Assembly: GCF_000311825.1 (NCBI RefSeq)
Contig: NZ_HE978566.1
Span: forward strand, 756,868-790,080
DNA length: 33,213 nucleotides
Origin: Peptoniphilus grossensis ph5
GTDB taxonomy: Bacteria > Bacillota > Clostridia > Tissierellales > Peptoniphilaceae
Direction of reading: 5' to 3'
Below the pieces are notes generated by a model that was not told the DNA's origin, made no database searches, and worked only from the letters and a program-made list of their open reading frames with translations. Positions 24,702 through 32,924 of the stretch are shown piece after piece. Both the position numbers and the translations under genes were made by a program. Position 1 is the stretch's first letter. The number at the start of each line of letters is the position of its first letter.

Positions 24702-25871
24702 CTAAAATTGATTTACCATATCGAAAACTGGAAGTGCAATTGATAGCACTATAAAGCCAATTATTAAAGCCATAATTATTATTAAAATAGGACCGAGAAC
24801 TCCCAAAAATCTCTTGTTGTAGTTGTTTAATTCCTCGTCATAAAAGCCAGACATTATTGAAAAAACTTCCTTTAGGTTTGAAGATTCTTCGCCAACGCGA
24901 ATCATGGAAACTAAAATTTTTGGAAATACATTTATTTTATTTATGCTTATATAAAAGGAGTCTCCCGACTTAATATCCCTTAAAACTTCTAAAAATTTAC
25001 TCTTTAAAACCACATTGTCTTCCATGGCAGAAAGTATTTCCAGACTCCTATCTACAGTAAGACCTGCCCCAAGGAGTAGGTCCATGTTAAAAGTAAATTT
25101 TAAACTCTTAGTCATCTTGTAATACTTTGATTTCAAGAGTATCTTGTGAAAAGTCTTTGGATTTTTCCTGTGGTAAATAGAAATAATGGCTATTACAAGA
25201 AGTATTACTAAAATTATAAAAATGTAATTTTTATAGATAAAGTTAGAAAAATTTATCAAGATTCTTGTTGGCAGTGGCAGCAAATTGTCATTGGAAGCAA
25301 AAATTTCACTGAAACTTGGAATTACATTTATAATTAAAAAATTAATTACAAAAATTGAAGTGATGAGGAGAATTATTGGATAAGCTAGGGCCTCAATGAT
25401 TTTTGAATTTGTCTCCCTCTTTTTTATGTAATAGTTTGACAAGGAGTTAAAAATTTTGCCAAGGCTTGATGTGTTTTCTCCAACAAAGACCATATTTATA
25501 ACAAGGTTTGGAAAGGCACGAGTCTTTTCCATGGATTCAGACAGAGAAATTCCGATCCTGAGATTATCTTTCACCTGGCTTAATATTTTGCCCTTGTCCT
25601 TAGGAAATTCTGTACTTAAAATTTCAAAGGCACTTTCTATATTTATGCCAGAATTTATAAGTAGGCTGAGCTCTCTAAATAAAATATACAAATCTTCATT
25701 TTTAAATTTTCTGTTAAAGTCAAAGGAATTAGAGGACTCAATATTTTCTTCAATCTTTATTGGTCTTAGTCCCTCTCTCTTTAATTTTTCCTTGGCATCT
25801 TTAATGCTTGTAGCTTCAAGCTTGCCCTTTACTTTTTCGCTGCCTTTAAAGGCCTTATACTTGTAAATCAT
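24702..25871 (-). CDS. pilC: Type IV pilus / type II secretion inner-membrane platform protein
   Basis: PilC/GspF/ComGB homologue that couples the assembly ATPase to pilin extraction. A short N-terminal region (YKYKAFKGSEKVKGKLEA) is followed by two T2SSF repeats (about residues 55-180 and 260-385) with three membrane helices. Each repeat carries the glycine-rich family motif (FRELSLLINSGINIESAFEIL and FTFNMDLLLGAGLTVDRSLEI regions). The length is 389 residues. It overlaps pilB by 4 bases. Confidence 0.93.
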   Translation of the reverse strand: MIYKYKAFKGSEKVKGKLEATSIKDAKEKLKREGLRPIKIEENIESSNSFDFNRKFKNEDLYILFRELSLLINSGINIESAFEILSTEFPKDKGKILSQVKDNLRIGISLSESMEKTRAFPNLVINMVFVGENTSSLGKIFNSLSNYYIKKRETNSKIIEALAYPIILLITSIFVINFLIINVIPSFSEIFASNDNLLPLPTRILINFSNFIYKNYIFIILVILLVIAIISIYHRKNPKTFHKILLKSKYYKMTKSLKFTFNMDLLLGAGLTVDRSLEILSAMEDNVVLKSKFLEVLRDIKSGDSFYISINKINVFPKILVSMIRVGEESSNLKEVFSIMSGFYDEELNNYNKRFLGVLGPILIIIMALIIGFIVLSIALPVFDMVNQF

Positions 25872-27310
25872 AATTCACCAACGGTATGAATGTTCTTATA
25901 GTATTCCTCAAAAGTGGTCTCGCCCTTTTCTATTAGGCTTAAAATTTCACTAGATAGTGTCTTCATTCCTCTTTCAAGGGCAAAGTTTTTTATATTTTTT
26001 ACGCTCTCTCTTCTCGTAATCATGTCGCGTATTTCGCTGTCCACAATCATAATTTCAAATACTGCAATTCTTCCGCTGTAACCGCTATTGCACTTGTCAC
26101 AGCCTTTGGCTCTATAAATAAATTCCCTATCTATTAGTGGGTTTGTGTTTTTAATTTTTTCCCTACAATGAGGACATAATTTTCTTATAAGTCTTTGAGA
26201 AATTACTCCAATTAAGCCTGCAGATATTAAATAAGGCTCGATTCCCATGTCAATTAGTCTTCCAATTGATGCAGGGGAAGATTCTGTGTGAAGAGTTGAT
26301 AGGACTAAGTGACCTGTTATGGAAGATGAAATGGCAATGTGAGCTGTGTCTTCATTTCTAATTTCACCAATCATAATCTTATCTGGGTCCATTCTCAAAA
26401 TTGCCTTTAGTCCCTTTTCAAAGGAAAGCCCAGTGTTGGGATTTACTTCAATTTGATTTATGCCGTCAATTTTATATTCAATTGGATCTTCAATGGTCAT
26501 AATATTTATGTCGTCACTTTGAATTTTTCTTAAAAGTGTATAAAGAGTTGAAGTCTTGCCTGAAGAAGTTGGACCACAAATTAGAATTAAGCCAGATGGT
26601 TGGCTAATTAAACTCATGACTTTTTCATAATTTTCACCCACTAGACCAATGCCTTCTGGAGTATAGGAAATCCTTTGAATGTCTAAAATCCTAAGGACAA
26701 TTTTTTCGCCAGTGCCAGTAGGTGTCGTGGCAACTCTTATGTCGATTTTGTCGTCCTTAAAATCAAAGCTAAATCTTCCATCTTGAGGAAGTCTCTTTTC
26801 AGAAATATCCAGTTCAGATAAAATTTTTATTCTGGTCACAAGCTGAGGATAAATATTTTTTGGAAGCTCAATTAATTTATTTAAAGCTCCGTCAATTCTT
26901 ATTCTCACAATAACCTTTTGAAAGCCAGGCTCAATGTGGATGTCGCTGGCATTTTTCTCGATACTTTCCCTTAAAATGTAGTCTAAAAGTCTAACTGCCG
27001 GTGAGTCTTCTCTTTCTCCCTTTTCATTAATTAGTAAGTCCCCATAATTTGTGTCTATGTCATCTAAGAGAAAATCTTTTTCCTCATCCTTATAAATTTT
27101 ATCTAATTCTTCTAAAATTTTTTCTTTAGAAGTTTTTTCTAAGATTACTTTTTTCTCTAATCTCTCTTCGAGATTATATTTTAAAATCTCATCAATATGT
27201 AAAGAGTAGAAGACCACGCTGTCGTCTTCTTCTCTGGCAGGAGCTATAAAATTCTTGCGGCAATAATTTTCGCCGAAAATATCTCTAATTTCAAAAGAAA
27301 ATTTATTCAC
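25868..27310 (-). CDS. pilB: Type IV pilus assembly ATPase
   Basis: Hexameric ATPase of the PilB/GspE/ComGA family powering pilus extension. The N-terminal region is short (residues 1-95). The core has Walker A GPTSSGKT (246-253), the Asp box (TIEDPIEY), Walker B (RMDPDKIMIGEIRN) and the His box (GHLVLSTLHT). A C-terminal zinc motif has CPHC and CDKC. The length, 480 residues, is shorter than Gram-negative PilB (about 560). The start is GTG at 27310, behind GGAGAGAGG, overlapping topA by 8 bases. No PilT retraction ATPase is present in the window. Confidence 0.94.
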   Translation of the reverse strand: MNKFSFEIRDIFGENYCRKNFIAPAREEDDSVVFYSLHIDEILKYNLEERLEKKVILEKTSKEKILEELDKIYKDEEKDFLLDDIDTNYGDLLINEKGEREDSPAVRLLDYILRESIEKNASDIHIEPGFQKVIVRIRIDGALNKLIELPKNIYPQLVTRIKILSELDISEKRLPQDGRFSFDFKDDKIDIRVATTPTGTGEKIVLRILDIQRISYTPEGIGLVGENYEKVMSLISQPSGLILICGPTSSGKTSTLYTLLRKIQSDDINIMTIEDPIEYKIDGINQIEVNPNTGLSFEKGLKAILRMDPDKIMIGEIRNEDTAHIAISSSITGHLVLSTLHTESSPASIGRLIDMGIEPYLISAGLIGVISQRLIRKLCPHCREKIKNTNPLIDREFIYRAKGCDKCNSGYSGRIAVFEIMIVDSEIRDMITRRESVKNIKNFALERGMKTLSSEILSLIEKGETTFEEYYKNIHTVGEL

Positions 27311-29384
27311 TTTCCTCTCTCCTGTAATCGCATTTGTCCTTGCTACACTTTATAATTTTTTTGCCCTTGGATTTCATTTCTGTCAAAATACTTTCGCACT
27401 TTGGACATTTTTCGTTAATTGGCTTGTTCCAAGATACAAAGTCACACTTAGGATAGGAATCGCAGCCGTAAAAAATTCTGCCCTTTTTACTTCTCTTGAC
27501 TACAATTTCTCCCTTGCCACACTTTGGACATTTTACGCCAATTTTTTCTACAAGAGGCTTTGTATTTCTACAATCAGGGAAACCTGGACAAGCTAAAAAC
27601 TTTCCATATCTTCCCATTTTTATAACCATGTTCCTGCCACACATGTCGCAGATGACATCTGTGACTGGATCTTCTATTTGAACCTTTTCTATATTTTCAT
27701 AGGCCTTGTCCAAATCTTTCTTTAGGTCTCCATAAAAAGCTCTCACAAGTTCCTTCCAAGGTTTTTTGCCTGCAGCAATTTCATCTAATTCAAATTCCAT
27801 TTGTGCAGTAAATTTTTTGTCCACTAAGTTGTCAAAATTTTCCACTAAAATTTCATTTACAGTTTGTCCCAGTTCAGTTGGAACAAATTTTTTCTCTTCA
27901 AGAACTACATAGTACCTACTTTGGAGAGTTGAAATAGTTGGTGCATAAGTGGAAGGCCTTCCAACGCCTAAAGCTTCAAGCTCTTTAATAAGTGAAGCTT
28001 CGTTGTATCTTGGAGGTGGATTTGTAAAGTGTTGTTCCTTATTTATTTCCTTTAATTTTAAAATTTGTCCCTCTTCAAGAGGTGGAAGTTCAGTATTTTT
28101 TTCATTTGAATAATCATAAACTCTTAAAAATCCATCAAATACTAAGGCTGATCCAGATGCTTTAAAAACTTCAATACCTGAAAAAATATTTGCTCTTGTA
28201 GTAGCATAAATTGCATTTGCCATAAGAGATGCAACAAACCTCTTCCATATCAAAGAATACAATTTAAACTGTTCTTCTGTTAAAGAATCTTTAATAGAGT
28301 AAGGCGTTTTATTAACATCCGTTGGTCTAATACATTCGTGAGCATCTTGCACATTTTCATTTTTCTTTTTGCTTACAGACCTATGTTTTCCTAAATATTC
28401 TTTACCATAACTCTTTTCTATAAAATCGAGGCAGGCATTTTGCGCTTCAGCAGAAATTCTTGTAGAGTCAGTTCTCATATAGGTTATAAGACCTACAGAT
28501 CCTACCTTTGGAAGCTTTATGCCTTCGTAAAGACTTTGAGCAACCATCATAGTCATCTTAGTTGAAAAATTTATTCTCCTTGAAGCTTCTTGTTGCATAG
28601 TTGAAGTTGTGAAAGGACTTGGACCTCTTTTGTTTCTTTTAAGGTTTTTAACAGAATCAACTATGAATTTTTCACTATCTATATTTTTAAGAACCCTGTC
28701 CGCGTCATCTTCTGACTCAAGTTTGTTCTTTTTTATTCCTTGTTTTTCTTTAACTCCAAAATAATCAGCTAAAAGTTTTCGCCTTCCTGCTCGCAGATCT
28801 GCTTGGATAGTCCAATACTCTTCAGGGATAAAATTGTTTATCTCCTCTTCTCTGTCGCAAATTAATTTTAAGACAGCAGATTGAACACGCCCAGCAGAAA
28901 GACCAGACTTAACTTTTTTCCATAGAAGGGGAGAAATTTTGTAGCCGGCAAGCCTATCTAGTTCACGCCTGGCTTGTTGTGCATCAACAAGGTCCATGTC
29001 AATAGCCCTTGGATTTTTTATTTCTCTCTTAACAGTGTCCTTTGTGATTTCGTTAAAAGTAACTCTGTTTTTGTCTTCTGGATCCATGCCCAAAATATAT
29101 GAAAGGTGCCAAGAAATTGCCTCTCCCTCCCTATCGGGGTCGGTTGCGAGAATAATTTTGTCAGCTTTTTTAGCCTCAGCCTTAATCTCATTTATAAGAG
29201 GTCCCTTGCCATATATATTCATATACTGGGGTTCAAAATCTTTTTCTATATCAATACCAAGTTTTGATTTTGGTAGGTCCCTAACATGACCAACAGAAGC
29301 AATAACATTGTAATTAGTGCCAAGCATCTTTTTTATTGTCTTAGCCTTAGTTGGCGACTCCACAATTACAAGATTTTTTGCCAA
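27303..29384 (-). CDS. topA: DNA topoisomerase I
   Basis: Type IA topoisomerase relaxing negative supercoils. The TOPRIM domain is N-terminal (VIVESPTKAKTI, ATDPDREGEAISWHL); the catalytic Tyr lies in GLITYMRTDSTRIS. Three C-terminal zinc ribbons follow (CDMC...CPGFPDC, CPKCGKG...CDSYPKC, CPKCES...CSKDKC). The 693-residue length is normal. The start is TTG at 29384 with AGGAG 8 bases upstream. Position after dprA is conserved in Firmicutes. Confidence 0.97.
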   Translation of the reverse strand: MAKNLVIVESPTKAKTIKKMLGTNYNVIASVGHVRDLPKSKLGIDIEKDFEPQYMNIYGKGPLINEIKAEAKKADKIILATDPDREGEAISWHLSYILGMDPEDKNRVTFNEITKDTVKREIKNPRAIDMDLVDAQQARRELDRLAGYKISPLLWKKVKSGLSAGRVQSAVLKLICDREEEINNFIPEEYWTIQADLRAGRRKLLADYFGVKEKQGIKKNKLESEDDADRVLKNIDSEKFIVDSVKNLKRNKRGPSPFTTSTMQQEASRRINFSTKMTMMVAQSLYEGIKLPKVGSVGLITYMRTDSTRISAEAQNACLDFIEKSYGKEYLGKHRSVSKKKNENVQDAHECIRPTDVNKTPYSIKDSLTEEQFKLYSLIWKRFVASLMANAIYATTRANIFSGIEVFKASGSALVFDGFLRVYDYSNEKNTELPPLEEGQILKLKEINKEQHFTNPPPRYNEASLIKELEALGVGRPSTYAPTISTLQSRYYVVLEEKKFVPTELGQTVNEILVENFDNLVDKKFTAQMEFELDEIAAGKKPWKELVRAFYGDLKKDLDKAYENIEKVQIEDPVTDVICDMCGRNMVIKMGRYGKFLACPGFPDCRNTKPLVEKIGVKCPKCGKGEIVVKRSKKGRIFYGCDSYPKCDFVSWNKPINEKCPKCESILTEMKSKGKKIIKCSKDKCDYRREESE

Positions 29385-29409
29385 AATACCATCTCCTTCT
29401 TCCTAAAAT

Positions 29410-30489
29410 CTATTTTAAAATTTGAAATTCATTCATAGAAATTCTTTCAATAATTCCCTTAAGTTCCAACTTCGTCAATATCTTATTTATATAAAATACC
29501 TCATTATTTAAATTATTGCAAATATCATTGGTGTTATTTATTCCCTTTTCTATCAAATTATAGACTAAAAGTTCCTCTCCATTCATTTGGATTTTCTCTT
29601 CAGAAACTTTGTTTTTAGAAAGCTCTGGATAATAATCAAAAATATCTTTTACTTCAACAAGAGGAATTGCTCCGTCCCTAATTAATTTATTGGTCCCAAC
29701 AGAATAAATGGAAGTGATGTTGCCTGGCACTGCAAAAACTTCCTTGCCCTGTTCGGCAGCAAGTCTTGCTGTAATTAAACTTCCACTTTTGTCTTTAGCT
29801 TCAACTACTACAACGACCTTCGAAAGCCCAGAAATAATTCTATTTCTCATGGGAAAAGTAAACTTATTTGCACCAGTCCCAAGGGGAAACTCACTTATGA
29901 CGGCGCCCTTATTTGAAATTTCTTCATAGAGTGCCTTGTTTGACTTTGGATAAACTACATCAATGCCAGTTCCCAAAACTGCAATTGTGTTTAAATTATT
30001 AAAAAGAGCCCTCTTGTGGGAAAGAGAATCAATTCCATAGGCCATGCCACTTACAATAGTAAAATCAAAAGAACTTATGGCGTCAATTATTTTATTTACA
30101 GCCATATTGCCATAGGAAGAGTGGCTCCTGGCACCAACAAAGGCAATGGGATTGTAAATATTTAAGTCGCCTTTTACATACAAGAGAGAAGGCGGGTCCT
30201 CAATATATCTAAGGGACTCTGGATAGTCATCATCTAAAATCGTAATAATTTTCACTCCAATTGAAGTGATTTTTTCATTGATCTTTTCAATTATTAGTTC
30301 AAAATCTGCTGACTTTTCCATCAACCTGTCGTAACTTCTCTTTGACAAGATATTTTCTTCCAAATAATCAAGCTGAGGAAAGTCCTCAAGGGGAATATTT
30401 TTGTCCAAAAGATAATTTAAAATTTTAAGGGAGTTTTCGCTGGAAAAATTTATTCCATTTAAAAAAATTAGTAAGTCTCTTTCCTTCAT
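29410..30489 (-). CDS. dprA: DNA processing protein DprA
   Basis: Binds incoming single-stranded DNA and loads RecA during natural transformation. An N-terminal helical (SAM-like) region precedes the Rossmann-like core (AFVGARSHSSYG, IVSGMAYGIDSLSH, TIAVLGTGIDVVYP, PMRNRIISGLS, SGSLITARLAAEQGKEVFAVPG), and a C-terminal winged helix begins near residue 295. At 359 residues it is complete. The ATG immediately follows the comM stop. Confidence 0.96.
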   Translation of the reverse strand: MKERDLLIFLNGINFSSENSLKILNYLLDKNIPLEDFPQLDYLEENILSKRSYDRLMEKSADFELIIEKINEKITSIGVKIITILDDDYPESLRYIEDPPSLLYVKGDLNIYNPIAFVGARSHSSYGNMAVNKIIDAISSFDFTIVSGMAYGIDSLSHKRALFNNLNTIAVLGTGIDVVYPKSNKALYEEISNKGAVISEFPLGTGANKFTFPMRNRIISGLSKVVVVVEAKDKSGSLITARLAAEQGKEVFAVPGNITSIYSVGTNKLIRDGAIPLVEVKDIFDYYPELSKNKVSEEKIQMNGEELLVYNLIEKGINNTNDICNNLNNEVFYINKILTKLELKGIIERISMNEFQILK

Positions 30490-32010
30490 TTAATTACCCC
30501 AAAACTTTTTGTCCATAGTCCTATATTGAATGCTTTCCAAGACATGGTCTTCTTTAATATTTTCGCAGCCATCCATGTCTGCAATAGTCCTTGCGATTTT
30601 TAAAATTTTATTATAAGTCCTGGCGCTCATGCCATATTTTCTAAAGGCAAGCTCCAAAATTTTTTCAGAGTTAGCATCAAGCGCACAATATTTTTTTAAC
30701 TTTTTCTCAGGAATTTCTGAATTGTATTTAAAAACTTCATTCTTAAATCTATCCTTTTGAACTTCCCTAATGTCTTTTACCCTTTCCCTTATGACTTCAG
30801 AGCTTTCCCCAGACCTTTCAGAGGAAATCTCCTTGTAATTAACTTCAGGTACTTCCAAGTGAATGTCGATCCTATCTAAAAGGGGATGAGAAATTCTTGA
30901 AAGATACCTTTGAATTTCATAAGGAGAGCAGTTACACTCGTGTGTCTTTGAATTGTGGTAGCCACAAGGACAAGGATTGAGGGCAACTATAAGTTGGAAG
31001 TCTGCAGGATACCTTACACTTGCATTAGCACGAGAAATTATTATATCCTTAGATTCCATTGGTTGACGCAAAACTTCTAAGACTGATTTTGAAAATTCTG
31101 GCAGCTCATCTAAAAATAATACGCCTTTATTGGCAAGAGAAATTTCTCCTGGCTTTGGTATTTGTCCTCCGCCAATTAGTGAAACAGCTGATGCTGTGTG
31201 GTGGGGTGCCCTAAAGGGTGGCTTCGTTATAAGGGCATTGTCGTCTAAGAGTCCTGAAATGGAATAAATTTTTGTCACTTCAATGGCTTCTTCAAAGTCA
31301 AGCTCTGGTAGGATTGTTGGAAACCTCTTTGCCGCCATGGTCTTTCCAGAACCAGGTGAGCCTAAAATTAAAATATTTGACTTGGCACAGGCAGAAATTT
31401 CAAGAGCCCTCTTTAAATTTTCTTGTCCCTTAATGTCAGAGAAGTCTACATCATAAGAAACCTTTTCCCTGGCGAAAGATCCCATACATCTTTCGATTTG
31501 AATTTCACCTCTTATAAAAGAAATCACTTCTTCTAAAGTTTTTACAGGATAAATTTCCACGTCGCTAACTATGGCACATTCCTTTCGGTTTTCATAGGGC
31601 ACAATAAACTTTCTGTAGCCCTTTTCACGCATGGAAATCACCATAGGAAGAGCTCCTTGAATTTTATTTACCTTGCCGTCAAGGGCAAGCTCGCCCATAT
31701 ATGTATAGGGACTGTAGTCAAGTTCCAAACTTTCATCGCAGCTCAAAAGGCTCACTGCTATGGCAAGGTCAAGTTGGGTGCCATCCTTTCTCAAATTGGC
31801 AGGAGCTAAATTTATGGTAATTCTCTTTTTTGGAAAGTCAAAGCCAGAATTTTTTATAGCCGATTTTACTCTCTCCGTTGATTCTTTAACTGCAGTGTCT
31901 GCAAGCCCAACTAGTATAATTTTTGGCATTCCATTGGAAAGGTCAACTTCAACATCTACTGGGTAGCCATTAAGTCCAGTTAAGGTGCAAGTTTTTGTGC
32001 AAGAGTACAT
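30490..32010 (-). CDS. comM: ComM/YifB family AAA+ ATPase (Mg-chelatase-like)
   Basis: In transformable bacteria ComM is a branch-migration helicase promoting integration of donor DNA. The N-terminal Lon-S5-like fold (TGLNGYPVDVEVDLSNGMPKI, APANLRKDGTQLDLAIAV) is followed by an AAA+ core with Walker A GSPGSGKT, GVLFLDELPEF as Walker B, and a zinc-like C-x-C...C-x-C cluster (NPCPCG ... CNCSP). A C-terminal Mg_chelatase_C domain follows. The length is 506 residues. A strong AGGAGG precedes the ATG. It is the first gene of the competence/pilus operon. Confidence 0.95.
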   Translation of the reverse strand: MYSCTKTCTLTGLNGYPVDVEVDLSNGMPKIILVGLADTAVKESTERVKSAIKNSGFDFPKKRITINLAPANLRKDGTQLDLAIAVSLLSCDESLELDYSPYTYMGELALDGKVNKIQGALPMVISMREKGYRKFIVPYENRKECAIVSDVEIYPVKTLEEVISFIRGEIQIERCMGSFAREKVSYDVDFSDIKGQENLKRALEISACAKSNILILGSPGSGKTMAAKRFPTILPELDFEEAIEVTKIYSISGLLDDNALITKPPFRAPHHTASAVSLIGGGQIPKPGEISLANKGVLFLDELPEFSKSVLEVLRQPMESKDIIISRANASVRYPADFQLIVALNPCPCGYHNSKTHECNCSPYEIQRYLSRISHPLLDRIDIHLEVPEVNYKEISSERSGESSEVIRERVKDIREVQKDRFKNEVFKYNSEIPEKKLKKYCALDANSEKILELAFRKYGMSARTYNKILKIARTIADMDGCENIKEDHVLESIQYRTMDKKFWGN

Positions 32011-32064
32011 ACTTCCTCCTCATCATTTATTTTAAAATTTCAATTTAATTTACCACTTTATTTT

Positions 32065-32094
32065 ATTTTACCAGATTTGAGTTTATTTGGTAAA
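32065..32094 (-). promoter_or_regulatory. Candidate promoter of the comM-dprA-topA-pil operon
   Basis: -35 TTTACC (32089-32094), 18-bp spacer, -10 TAAAAT (32065-32070) on the minus strand, with a leader of about 50 nt. It is the best pair in the upstream region but not a strong consensus. Confidence 0.45.
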
Positions 32095-32099
32095 TTATT

Positions 32100-32320
32100 A
32101 TAAAAAAAGCCAGACTTAAAATGAAGTGAACCCGTAAACACGGAGCAAACTTAATATTATTTTTTCATTTGAAACTTTTGGTTGATGATGTTCTTATAGC
32201 TTAAATAGTTTTATAATCAAAGTATGTAAATCATTTTCTTTAATTTCTTTTGGTGTATCAATTCATTTGCCTCACCTATCAAATTGTAATCATATTTTTT
32301 AATTCATATCTGTATTTCAT
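32100..32320. other. Intergenic, no gene seen
   Basis: AT-rich sequence between the comM promoter and the long hairpin. It holds only short open frames with stops on both strands, and a 4-bp hairpin CCGT/ACGG at 32131-32142 followed (minus strand) at some distance by a T run at 32102-32108. Minus-strand fragments can be read, but none continues past about 30 codons. Degenerate former coding sequence is possible; I cannot name it. Confidence 0.4.
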
Positions 32321-32322
32321 AA

Positions 32323-32363
32323 AACCACTCTCCTTACTGGTTTGTCCAGTAAAGAGGGTGGTT
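32323..32363. repeat. 18-bp imperfect inverted repeat (long hairpin)
   Basis: AACCACTCTCCTTACTGG (32323-32340) and CCAGTAAAGAGGGTGGTT (32346-32363) pair over 18 positions with one mismatch and one wobble around a 5-base loop. No T tract follows on either strand, so it is not a standard terminator. It is more GC-rich than its surroundings. Confidence 0.8.
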
Positions 32364-32395
32364 ATCAAGATGATTTTAATAATTTTATTTATTTT

Positions 32396-32593
32396 TTATA
32401 ATATGAAAGTATTATTATTTGATAGGTTGTAAAATTGGGATCTCTCCTCGTTCTTTTCTAGAAATTCTTTTAAGTTATTATCAACTTTGATAGCAACTCT
32501 TTTATAAAAGCTATCATCAGGTGCTTCAATAAACACTTATTTGGCAAGTTGTCCTAGCTCTTCTTCTATTGTTAAAATTTCATTTTTTAGCAT
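32396..32593 (-). pseudogene. Small ORF broken by an in-frame stop
   Basis: AAGGA 7 bases upstream of ATG 32593 opens a frame of 18 codons (MLKNEILTIEEELGQLAK), then TAA at 32537-32539. The same frame continues cleanly for another 46 codons (VFIEAPDDSFYKRVAIKVDN ...) to a stop at 32396. Both parts look protein-like and hydrophilic. Read through, it would be a protein of about 65 residues; it could be a decayed small regulator or antitoxin, but I recognise no family. Confidence 0.4.
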
Positions 32594-32720
32594 AATTAAT
32601 TCCTTTTTCAAATAAAAAATTACAATTTGTTATTTAAGTGTATCATGATAAAAAGATTTTTTAAAATACAAAACAAGATACGTTTATTTATTATTCAATT
32701 AACTTTGCTACCACTGTGCT

Positions 32721-32749
32721 TTGACAAAACATTTAAAAAATATTAAAAT
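32721..32749 (+). promoter_or_regulatory. Strong plus-strand promoter
   Basis: Consensus -35 TTGACA (32721-32726), 17-bp spacer, -10 TAAAAT (32744-32749). The predicted start is near 32756. It is the nearest clear promoter to the epimerase gene, but a terminator lies in between. Confidence 0.7.
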
Positions 32750-32827
32750 ATTAATTAAATTAGAAACAAATTTTAAATGCTTCATTTTTGTGTGAGCTAT
32801 GACATTATATCCAAAAATATTTTAGAC

Positions 32828-32866
32828 CCAGTAAATAAAGTGCTCTTTATTTTACTGGTTTTTTTA
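32828..32866 (+). terminator. Rho-independent terminator upstream of the epimerase gene
   Basis: CCAGTAAATAAAG (32828-32840) pairs with CTTTATTTTACTGG (32845-32858), one base bulged, 4-base loop, then TTTTTTT on the plus strand. No plus-strand gene precedes it, so it ends only the roughly 110-nt transcript from the promoter at 32721-32749: an attenuator or a small-RNA end. Confidence 0.8.
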
Positions 32867-32924
32867 TAAGAAAATACATATTTCTTTGCTAGATTTTAGA
32901 TGGATGGTTAATAAGGAGGTAAAA

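Noticed and set aside
32100-32320. Transposase remnant in the region upstream of comM
   Set aside because: No terminal repeats, target duplication or recognisable transposase motif could be read; only short fragments in shifting frames.
32346-32368. GGGTGG motif resembling a T-box antiterminator
   Set aside because: The conserved bases following it (ACCGCG) are absent and there is no Stem I or terminator with the expected arrangement.
32777-32869. Plus-strand ORF of 30 codons in the leader of the epimerase gene, running through the terminator
   Set aside because: No ribosome site before its ATG, and the second half is encoded by the terminator stem and T tract; probably chance.
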